Positions 1 through 5,413 of a DNA stretch of 6,295 bases are shown piece by piece. Numbering within the stretch: the first letter of the stretch is position 1; every line of letters begins with the position of its first letter. The position numbers and the translations under genes were made by a program. Below the pieces are notes generated by a model. The model was not told the origin of the DNA, did not search any database, and saw only the letters and a program-made list of their open reading frames with translations. Source of the DNA: Bifidobacteriaceae bacterium (GTDB taxonomy: Bacteria; Actinomycetota; Actinomycetes; Actinomycetales; WQXJ01); the NCBI GenBank assembly GCA_031278675.1, contig JAITJY010000029.1, positions 1 to 6,295 of the forward strand. Reading direction: 5' to 3'.

Positions 1-92
1 AGCAGCAAACCCAGCCCATTGGGCTGGAGCTCTGCCCTCACCTGCAAGTTCCGCTGGGACTGCGGAATCCTCTTGGGCTTGTCCGAACTCAT
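1..92 (-). CDS. Partial unrecognised protein, N-terminus only
   Basis: An open frame reads leftward from ATG at 92-90 to the window edge, giving 30 codons beginning MSSDKPKRIPQSQRNLQVRA. The start is well placed: GGAG lies 7 nt upstream of the ATG on this strand, and a GTG sits directly before it as an alternative. Of the 30 codons, 25 end in G or C, whereas the overlapping frame that starts at the ATG near 104 is much poorer in G/C at third positions, so this frame is preferred. The start is basic and hydrophilic, with no signal peptide or membrane segment. I do not recognise the family, and the rest of the gene is outside the window. The hairpin CCAGCCC/GGGCTGG at 11-27 lies inside this coding sequence. 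Confidence 0.6.
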   Translation of the reverse strand, partial: MSSDKPKRIPQSQRNLQVRAELQPNGLGLL

Positions 93-110
93 CACGGCGC
101 TCCATTCTTC

Positions 111-147
111 AACTGGTTAGGTGCGCATGCCAAGCCTCTCACCAGTT
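111..147. repeat. Spaced inverted repeat AACTGGT / ACCAGTT
   Basis: AACTGGT (111-117) and ACCAGTT (141-147) are perfect 7-nt inverted arms with 23 nt between them. They lie 19-55 nt upstream of the start codon of the left-edge minus-strand gene, where a regulator could bind. The arms could also arise by chance; no known operator is recognised. Confidence 0.25.
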
Positions 148-226
148 CTTGGACGGTGAGCGCCTTGAAGAAGCGCGGACAGGCGGCGCGGCGAAGAAGG
201 ATGCTCGCGCCGCAGCAGACTGCACG

Positions 227-249
227 AAAACTCTCAGAGCCGCTGAGAG
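227..249 (-). terminator. Possible intrinsic terminator, minus strand
   Basis: CTCTCAG (231-237) and CTGAGAG (243-249) form a perfect 7-bp stem with a 5-nt loop. Read on the minus strand the stem is followed at once by TTTT (230-227), which is terminator-like. No minus-strand gene lies directly upstream of it, so it might block antisense transcription from behind the DUF3800 gene or be a remnant. Confidence 0.25.
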
Positions 250-470
250 AAACCAGTCTCCCTGCAGCGTGCGGACTGCCGACGGCTCCCAGCTCAGATC
301 GCTAGACGCGCACCCCATTCAGCCCTGCGGTGGCCGCGAGTCCCCGCCCTTTAACGCCGAACGGCCGTCCAAGCACCAGGGTCCCACTGGCCATTGACAC
401 ACGTCTTGGAGCACCTGCCCTCCGATATTCTTCAACGGTGGGAGAACACGGCGGACCCAGCGGCTGGGAC

Positions 471-1085
471 ATGGTCTTCTTGGACGACGCGGGCGATCCG
501 GGCTTCAAGTTCGACCGGGGCTCAAGCTCGCATTTCGTGATCGCCGCAGTCAGGTTCCAAGACAGACTCGCCGCCGAGGAGACCGCTTTGGTGATGAAGA
601 GGTATCGTCGTGCGCAGGGCTGGCGCGACGACCATGAGTTCAAGTTCACCAAGCTCGACAAGGGCCGCGTCAAAGAGCTGCTGGGACTGGTGGCCGGCTG
701 CGACTACCGGATCAACGCGGTCAGGGTGGACAAGGCGCTGATCCGCAGCGGCGAGCTGCGCGCCAAGCCGGAATCGTTCTACAACTACATCGTCATGCAG
801 GCTCTCGATCAGATCCCCGGTCTGCTTGAAGCCGACGTGCGCCTCGACGGCCACGCCGGGCGCGAGTACAAGCAGTCAGCTATCGCGTATTTCCGCAGGC
901 AGTTGAACTCGTCCAGCCGGAAGGTCGCTCGGTTCCGGTTCGTTGACTCGCGCGGCAACAACCTGATCCAATTGGCCGACTTGGCGGCCGGCTCCATCCA
1001 CCGGGCGGTTCAAGACAAGACCGACGCCGCCGAGTATGTGAGGATTCTCGCCCCCAGGATCGAGGAGATCTGGGACTTCCACTGA
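471..1085 (+). CDS. DUF3800 domain protein
   Basis: A 204-residue protein that matches the DUF3800 family along its whole length. The family's N-terminal (Y/F)xDESG signature appears as FLDDAGDPG at residues 3-11, followed by the hydrophobic strand HFVIAAV (21-27). HEFKF is at 55-59, RLDG at 124-127, and the C-terminal signature DSRGNNLIQLADLAAG at 159-174. The conserved acidic residues (D5, D6, D126, D159, D170) resemble the metal-binding pattern of RNase H-fold nucleases; that activity is inference. I chose ATG 471 because family members start two or three residues before the FxDE strand. A GTG at 438 and an ATG at 330 are in frame upstream, but their extra residues are low-complexity and unlike the family. 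No strong Shine-Dalgarno is seen before 471, so the start is the least certain part. The gene stands alone. DUF3800 genes are common in phage, island and defence contexts. Confidence 0.85.
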   Translation: MVFLDDAGDPGFKFDRGSSSHFVIAAVRFQDRLAAEETALVMKRYRRAQGWRDDHEFKFTKLDKGRVKELLGLVAGCDYRINAVRVDKALIRSGELRAKPESFYNYIVMQALDQIPGLLEADVRLDGHAGREYKQSAIAYFRRQLNSSSRKVARFRFVDSRGNNLIQLADLAAGSIHRAVQDKTDAAEYVRILAPRIEEIWDFH

Positions 1086-1100
1086 CCCCTGACAAGAGCC

Positions 1101-1177
1101 GAGGCCCACCCCTATCCTGTGTTCACAGGCACGCGCACCATACGGTGACAGTTCGGCGATGGGCCTCTTTGTGGGCC
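1101..1177 (+). terminator. Competing stem structures after the DUF3800 gene
   Basis: GAGGCCCA... at 1101-1109 can pair either with TGGGCCTC (1160-1167) or with GTGGGCC (1171-1177); a smaller hairpin CCTGT-GTTC-ACAGG lies between (1116-1129). The position just after the stop codon fits a transcription end. The loop is long and there is no T-run, so this is weak. Confidence 0.2.
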
Positions 1178-1417
1178 CCACACTACCATCTGCCCCGTCC
1201 TGGCGCACTCTCGCGTGCAGACGAGAGTCGGTGCGCCGGGCAGCCCCATGCGGGCGTCACGTCATCGATGCGGTGGTGGGAGAAGCGGGCGCCCCGGGGC
1301 TTTGGATCTGGCGGCAGCTCACGCGCTCGGTCAGACTCGTTCCATCAGGTAACGTCCCGGCGACAGACGACGGCGGCAGCTTGGGAACGGCGCTGGCGGA
1401 GCGGCTCCTTGAAACGT

Positions 1418-1442
1418 GAACCGGCTGTTGATGTACCGGTTC
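1418..1442. repeat. Inverted repeat GAACCGG-N11-CCGGTTC
   Basis: Perfect 7-nt inverted arms, GAACCGG (1418-1424) and CCGGTTC (1436-1442), with an 11-nt spacer. A near copy with the same GAACCGG left arm and a CCGGTT right arm occurs at 4576-4600. It could be a hairpin or a protein-binding dyad. Confidence 0.3.
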
Positions 1443-1651
1443 TGGCCCGTAGCTATCACATGCTGCCAACCTGGGCATCGGCGCCATCGATATCGGTCGG
1501 GTGACATTCTTTCCCAAGGGCCAACAGCCAGCAACGGCCTAAGGCCCCCCAACAGAGTCGCGGAGAACGCTGCGGGCCACGAAGTGCGCCGCCGCGCTCC
1601 GACGACTCTCACTGCGCACCTGCAGAGGAACCACTCGCGCGAATAAGGTAA

Positions 1652-1756
1652 GAGACCGCCAAGGCGCTCAACGTAGACGACGTGACCCGAGTCCGCCGAC
1701 TCTCCGAACAGTGGATCCGCGCGCGGCTACTCGAACGGGTCAAACGCTGTGGCTGA
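1652..1756 (+). pseudogene. Short coding remnant
   Basis: An open stretch of 34 codons between in-frame stops (TAA 1649-1651 and TGA 1754-1756) reads TAKALNVDDVTRVRRLSEQW at residues 2-21 and then a basic helical tail. Twenty-six of the 34 codons end in G or C, as in the genuine genes here. There is no ATG and only one internal GTG, with no ribosome binding site. The amphipathic, Arg-rich sequence resembles the end of a DNA-binding or recombinase-like protein, but no family is recognised. It may be a chance open stretch. Confidence 0.2.
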
Positions 1757-2117
1757 AGGCACGCCGCGCGGTCAGCTCCGGACTCCCTAACGGCTAGGAA
1801 CAACCCACGCCGGGCTTCACCGAACCATCCAGGCCAGCCCAACCGTCGAAGGCGATGTGCTACGAGCCGCTGCCATTGGCCCCGCGTCCGCGCCGCAGCT
1901 CGTTTCGATGTGAGCTTCGCCATCGTCTAGCCTCCAGATGACATGATTGTGGATGCAGCAGGACGGATACACAACCGCGAGGGATGGAGGCCTGGATATG
2001 GCATTTCGCTACACACCGATCCATCGGCAACTTGGCGTTCCTTCGCAGACACCGCTGGCAGCAACTTTGGCCAAGCCGATGGTGACCCGGTGAGGGAGGC
2101 GCTGCTGTCAAGACCTT

Positions 2118-2123
2118 GGGAGA
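2118..2123 (+). promoter_or_regulatory. Ribosome binding site fixing the 2132 start
   Basis: GGGAGA lies 8 nt before ATG 2132. It decides in favour of this start over the in-frame ATG at 1943, which has no such site and adds 63 codons without coding bias. Confidence 0.6.
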
Positions 2124-2131
2124 CTGGGCCT

Positions 2132-3499
2132 ATGACTCGGCGGTATGCGCCGCTCAACGAGCGGCAGCTTGAGGTGTTGAGGTGGGTCGGGCAAGGGTGT
2201 CCTGACGGGACGTGGACTGACTTCTCCTACAAGCGGACGGCGTATGCACTTGCGGACCGGCGTCTGGTGGCGGTCGACAAGCGGCGCGGTTCCTGGAGTG
2301 CGACGCTCACTGACCAGGGCAGCTACTACCTGGAGGCTCGCAGGTACAGGGATGAACCTGAGCCACCTCGAGCTTCCCTACGCGGCAACGAGCCGGGGAA
2401 CAGAGGGCAGCCGGAGGTGGCGGCCCCACCAGTGGAGATCTCTCCGGCGGACTTACTGCTCCAGTTGCAGAACTCCGAGCTGGTTGTAAGGGTGAGCAAC
2501 CCCCCGCATGACGAGCGCGCGGCCTACCGGAGCGCGATCAGTCGAGCGATCACCTATGGGTTGGTCCCCGGGGGATACGCGTTGCGTCACAAGGGACGCG
2601 ATCGGGGCGACCTGGTGATCCGATTGGTGAGTCTGGCTGAATCCCCACCGCCGGTGGAACCCTTGCCGCCCATTCCGGTACCGAAAACCTTGCGTGACGC
2701 GCATGCGGCCGTGCGGATGCTTCGCGACGAAGCGCACTCGATGGATGTTTCCAGTGAAAGCAAGCCGCGTGCGCTGTTGTTGGTGCAAGCGATCGGCGAT
2801 GAGTGCGCGCGTCGCGGCTACACCTTGTCAAGGACTGAGGACGTGGGAACGACCTTCTGGATCTCTATCGGCGACGACCAGTTCCCGTTCACTTTGGCCG
2901 AGGAGTTCGAGCGACGCGAGGTCCTCGACGAGAAGCAGTTGGCGGCGGCGAAGTATGCCTGGCAACGGGTGCCGGCTCGAGTCCGTCAGGTCCGGTCGGG
3001 TCGTCTGCTACTGCGACTCGGCTCTGGGTACGGCTCGGTGTTTTGGGCTGATCGCAGACGGTGGAGCCTGGATGAGAAGCTGCCGGCCATGTTCAAGGAG
3101 ATCGAGGACCGCGCGGAGCGGCAGGTCGCAGCCCGCATCTCTGCCGAAGCCCGACGTGTGGCTCGCCTCCAAGAGTGGGAGAGGGCGCTTCTCCGGGCTC
3201 GCCAGGCCTACATCGAGGATCTGAACCGTGGGCGCTTGACCAAGCAGGTGGCTGCCTCGGGTCAGGCCGTGGCGATCCGCGCCTACTGTGATCGCATTGG
3301 GGCGATCCTCGACCAGACAGCCGATGATCACCGCAGTCAGGTCAATCAGTGGCTAGCGTGGGCGCGGGCAGAGGCCGACCGGGTTGATCCGCTCTCGCAT
3401 CCGAAGTCGTTGGCTTACGTGCTCCCCGACGATGTCCGGACCTCCGAGCTGGGCCGTTTTATGCCCAAAGGGATGAGCGCGTGGCATCCACCCAGCTAG
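2132..3499 (+). CDS. Conserved actinobacterial hypothetical, wHTH-like start
   Basis: A 455-residue soluble protein of a type I associate with Streptomyces and relatives but for which I know no function. Residues 7-68 (PLNERQLEVLRWV ... TDQGSYYLEA) have the helix-helix-hairpin pattern of a winged helix and the look of restriction/repressor wHTH units, including TAYALADRRLV and SATLTDQG. A Pro/Glu-rich linker follows (about 75-103). A compact alpha/beta domain spans 104-168 (AYRSAISRAI, GYALRHKGRDRGDLVIRL). After a second Pro-rich linker (171-184) there is a larger mixed domain to about 310, with FWISIGDDQFPF and SGYGSVFWADRRRW. The tail (312-420) is highly charged and helical, probably coiled coil, and ends in WHPPS. 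No signal peptide, membrane segment or catalytic motif is visible. Its stop overlaps that of the convergent gene by 4 nt. A DNA-binding regulator or sensor is plausible but inferred. Confidence 0.8.
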   Translation: MTRRYAPLNERQLEVLRWVGQGCPDGTWTDFSYKRTAYALADRRLVAVDKRRGSWSATLTDQGSYYLEARRYRDEPEPPRASLRGNEPGNRGQPEVAAPPVEISPADLLLQLQNSELVVRVSNPPHDERAAYRSAISRAITYGLVPGGYALRHKGRDRGDLVIRLVSLAESPPPVEPLPPIPVPKTLRDAHAAVRMLRDEAHSMDVSSESKPRALLLVQAIGDECARRGYTLSRTEDVGTTFWISIGDDQFPFTLAEEFERREVLDEKQLAAAKYAWQRVPARVRQVRSGRLLLRLGSGYGSVFWADRRRWSLDEKLPAMFKEIEDRAERQVAARISAEARRVARLQEWERALLRARQAYIEDLNRGRLTKQVAASGQAVAIRAYCDRIGAILDQTADDHRSQVNQWLAWARAEADRVDPLSHPKSLAYVLPDDVRTSELGRFMPKGMSAWHPPS

Positions 3500-4359
3500 C
3501 CAGACAGATCCTGGTCGGTGGTGCGGAGCATCTCGACTGACGTCCCAAGTTGGCGACGCAACCGCGCCGCCTCGCTGCCGACCCCGGACCGGTCGAGAAG
3601 GTCGATGGCCTGTTGGGCGATATCGCCGACACGTCGAATCTCCTTGCGCAGCTCGATGAGTTCATCGAACCGTTCTTCGGCGCCGTGTCCACACCAACTG
3701 CGCAGGACGTCGCGGATCGGCTTCCCGAACCCCAAGTCCATCTCCCGCGAGGCCTCGGGATCGAAGTAGTATGCGTCGCGTTGGCGCCCAGAGCACGAGT
3801 ATCGGCCGTGAATAGCATCGTGCTGGGCTTGCCGTTCCTCAGCATTGACGTGGTTCAAGATCGCCTCGGCGTTCTTGCGAGCCGCAGCAGTCACGACGAT
3901 CTCAGTGATCGGCCAAGGTGCAATCAGGACGCCGTCCTCAACGAACGCCTCCGGAGGGCCAGTCAGCTCGGCAACGTCCAGGCCCAAGGCCAGCGCCAAG
4001 GCCTCGGGATCGACCAAGTGGATAGCGCACCCCTCTTTGGAGTAGCCAAAAAAGGCGTGGGCGGAATCAATGTGGTTAATGAACACATGTTCGGCGGCAT
4101 ACTCACGAGGGTCGTCACGCGGCAAGCCAAACTCAGTGAGAGCGTCCCATCGTGCCTCACGTGCGCGGAAGGGGCCGACATGCTCCCACAGCACTTTGAG
4201 CCGCGCCGGTGGCACCCAGTCTTGCTTGCCCTCGAACTCCTCATCGACGAAGCGCACCAAGACCCGGGCAGGCTTCTGAGTACCGACACGCATAACCCGC
4301 ACCTCGACGACGGGATCTGCGCTCCGAGCGCGATAGGCCCATGACTCGCCTGGTTCCAT
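3496..4359 (-). CDS. Conserved actinobacterial hypothetical, SH3/Tudor-like start
   Basis: A 287-residue soluble protein. Residues 1-58 (GESWAYR, VRVMRVGTQKPARVLVRF, DEEFEGKQDWVPPARLKVLW) look like a small beta-barrel of SH3/Tudor type, as in domains that bind nucleic acid or protein. The middle (about 80-205) includes EYAAEHVFINHI, APWPITEIVVTAAARKNAEA and DAYYFDPEASREMDLGFGKP; the C-terminal 60 residues are charged helices (ERFDELIELRKEIRRV). I know this N-terminal pattern from actinobacterial hypotheticals but no function. An in-frame TGA lies two codons before ATG 4359, so no longer form is possible; GAGGAG is 12 nt upstream (4377-4372), slightly far. It converges on the 2132-3499 gene and the two stops share one CTAG. 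The opposite-strand open frame over the same DNA (3550-4344) is a shadow. Confidence 0.8.
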   Translation of the reverse strand: MEPGESWAYRARSADPVVEVRVMRVGTQKPARVLVRFVDEEFEGKQDWVPPARLKVLWEHVGPFRAREARWDALTEFGLPRDDPREYAAEHVFINHIDSAHAFFGYSKEGCAIHLVDPEALALALGLDVAELTGPPEAFVEDGVLIAPWPITEIVVTAAARKNAEAILNHVNAEERQAQHDAIHGRYSCSGRQRDAYYFDPEASREMDLGFGKPIRDVLRSWCGHGAEERFDELIELRKEIRRVGDIAQQAIDLLDRSGVGSEAARLRRQLGTSVEMLRTTDQDLSG

Positions 4360-4575
4360 CTCTCAATGATGCTCCTCGCCGCGCCATCTCGATCCCCCAT
4401 GGCTGCCCGTGTCTGCGGTCTGGCCCGACCATAAACCTCGCGGCGTTGGCAGACCCTGCTGTTCCTAGCCAACGCGCCAGCGACGCCGGCTCCTACGCCC
4501 GGATGTCGGAGCAAACCCGCGAATCGCGCGCCAACAGCACCCGTCTGCTAACCCGAAGGGTCCTTCAGCCTATCC

Positions 4576-4600
4576 GAACCGGTAAGGCTAGCCGCCGGTT
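4576..4600. repeat. Inverted repeat around the HTH gene stop
   Basis: AACCGG (4577-4582) and CCGGTT (4595-4600) flank the 8-nt palindrome GGCTAGCC (4586-4593), which contains the TAG stop of the HTH gene. The nested dyad could form a hairpin ending the transcript but has no T-run. The left arm with its preceding G equals GAACCGG of the repeat at 1418. Confidence 0.3.
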
Positions 4601-4878
4601 TGCGTCAGCAATCTGTGAACCGACGGATGAGAGACGCCAACCTGCTTGGCGATCGCCCGAAGTGATAGGCCGCGCTCCCGGAGTTGTCGGATCTCGGCTA
4701 CCAGTTCATACGAGGCAGACAGCGTGCGTTGCCCGGTTGACACCCCGGACCGCCGCAGCTTCCGGACCACCGTGCTCCGATGCAGGCCGTGCTTCCGGGC
4801 CAGGCCCCGCGCCGTCTCGCCGGCCCCGTACGCGCCCGCGAGTGTGCGCCCGAACTGGGACGTGCGCGACGTTCTCAT
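4588..4878 (-). CDS. Small protein with two helix-turn-helix units, recombinase-tail type
   Basis: A 96-residue protein with two tandem HTH units: residues 13-46 (YGAGETARGLARKHGLHRST..LRRSGV) and 58-92 (LRERGLSLRAIAKQVGVSHP..HRLL). This pattern is typical of the DNA-binding C-terminus of serine recombinases/resolvases and of transposase HTH regions. The resolvase catalytic domain (about 140 residues with the nucleophilic Ser) is absent, and none is visible in any frame upstream, so the gene is either a stand-alone DNA-binding protein or the detached tail of a recombinase. ATG 4878 is chosen because GAGGGG lies about 10 nt upstream (4894-4889) and homology begins after it; an in-frame ATG at 4959 adds 27 low-quality residues. 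The ATG overlaps the TGA of another open frame as ATGA. It likely binds DNA, with target unknown. Confidence 0.75.
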   Translation of the reverse strand: MRTSRTSQFGRTLAGAYGAGETARGLARKHGLHRSTVVRKLRRSGVSTGQRTLSASYELVAEIRQLRERGLSLRAIAKQVGVSHPSVHRLLTQTGG

Positions 4879-5035
4879 CGACCAAGTTCCCCTCTGGATC
4901 GGCCCCCGACCGTCCCCAGGGCGTCTCCAAGGCTCTCCATCACGCCCTCGGGTTCCCACTCTGACAAGGCAATACGCAGCGCTCTAGCCTTGGGGGCAAC
5001 GTTTCGGAACTGGACGAGCAAGTACCCCAAATGTG

Positions 5036-5212
5036 TCAGGCTGAAACAGTGTGCCACTGAACCAGGGCCGTGCGAGGCCTGTCCTTCGGCCGGAAACCGT
5101 CCTGGGTGACCTTCAACCTCGCGAGCATCCGCGCGGCGGCTTCCGCCTCCGCGGGCAGCGCCTCCCAGATGAACCGAGTCACCAACAACCCGTGGCGGTC
5201 GAACACGTCCAC
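5036..5212 (-). CDS. Short GTG-started ORF or gene remnant
   Basis: A 58-codon frame from GTG 5212 to TGA 5038-5036, reading VDVFDRHGLLVTRFIWEALP, then an Ala/Glu-rich helix (AEAEAAARMLARLKV) and TQDGFRPKDRPRTALVQWH. Fifty of 58 codons (86%) end in G or C, which is very unlikely for a non-coding frame, so the stretch is or recently was translated. A second GTG at 5206 would give 56 residues. There is no clear ribosome binding site, and an in-frame TAG precedes the GTG by a few codons. The frame just upstream (about 5225-5274) also has strong third-position bias in a different phase (CQINDAGPGGAGRLNL), so one longer gene may have been split by a frameshift near 5215. I do not recognise the family. 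It lies divergent to the Abi gene. Confidence 0.4.
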   Translation of the reverse strand: MDVFDRHGLLVTRFIWEALPAEAEAAARMLARLKVTQDGFRPKDRPRTALVQWHTVSA

Positions 5213-5284
5213 AGATTGAGCCTACCCGCACCGCCCGGGCCGGCGTCGTTGATCTGGCAGGCGGGAAAGGGTTATCCAGATTCC

Positions 5285-5296
5285 CCCGACCTCGGG
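5285..5296. promoter_or_regulatory. Short palindrome between divergent genes
   Basis: CCCGACCTCGGG has perfect 5-nt inverted arms around a 2-nt centre. It sits in the comparatively AT-richer spacer upstream of the Abi gene, where an operator would be expected. No specific regulator is recognised. Confidence 0.2.
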
Positions 5297-5413
5297 AGAA
5301 AATGGATAGCCCTTGGCTTTTGAAGTCCGGCCGCTGACCCATTACACTTGATGGCGGTGCCCCGGTGGAGCGCTGGCCCTGGGAACAGGGTTATATCTCG
5401 CCGGGGCGTTGAC

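Larger units (their letters stand above)
93..470. other. Gene-poor stretch between divergent genes
   Basis: This stretch separates the minus-strand gene at the left edge from the DUF3800 gene, so it should hold both promoters. I see no intact gene. An open frame on the plus strand (149-397) has mediocre third-position bias and no recognisable content. The clear structures are a spaced inverted repeat (111-147) and a hairpin (231-249). No convincing -35/-10 pair stands out. Confidence 0.5.
1086..2131. other. Long stretch with no intact gene
   Basis: About 1 kb between the DUF3800 gene and the next plus-strand gene. Two stretches keep the third-position G/C bias of real genes without a complete gene: about 1258-1419 on the plus strand (reading HVIDAVVGEAGAPGLWIWRQ and ending at TGA 1417-1419) and 1652-1756. 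Neither matches a family I know. The long frames on both strands here are otherwise shadows with weak bias. The in-frame extension upstream of the 2132 start, from 1943, has close to random third positions and is taken as untranslated leader. The stretch looks like decayed genes plus the promoter region of the 2132 gene. Confidence 0.5.

Noticed and set aside
11..27. Hairpin CCAGCCC-ATT-GGGCTGG as a terminator
   Set aside because: It lies inside the well-supported minus-strand reading frame and has no T-run on either side.
149..397. 82-codon plus-strand frame as a gene
   Set aside because: Third-position G/C is mediocre, there is no ribosome binding site, and nothing in the product is recognisable.
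330..470. N-terminal extension of the DUF3800 protein
   Set aside because: The added 47 residues are Pro/Arg/Ser-rich and unlike the family, whose members start just before the FxDE strand.
1609..1923. Minus-strand 104-codon frame as a gene
   Set aside because: Coding bias is weak, the second half is low-complexity, and no domain is seen.
1943..2131. N-terminal extension of the 455-residue protein
   Set aside because: Codon third positions are close to random there, while ATG 2132 has GGGAGA at 8 nt and opens directly into the conserved domain.
3550..4344. 264-codon plus-strand frame opposite the 287-residue gene
   Set aside because: It is the complement of a gene with much better start, stop context and protein quality; such antisense frames are common in high-GC DNA.
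5036..5342. Upstream part of the 155-codon minus-strand frame as a protein
   Set aside because: The section over 5036-5212 is out of phase with the strongly biased 58-codon frame and reads as Arg/Gly-rich shadow sequence.
5300..5345. tRNA-like anticodon arm (ACTTCAAAAG on the minus strand, recalling selenocysteine tRNA)
   Set aside because: The flanks do not pair into a stem and no acceptor, D or T arms can be found.
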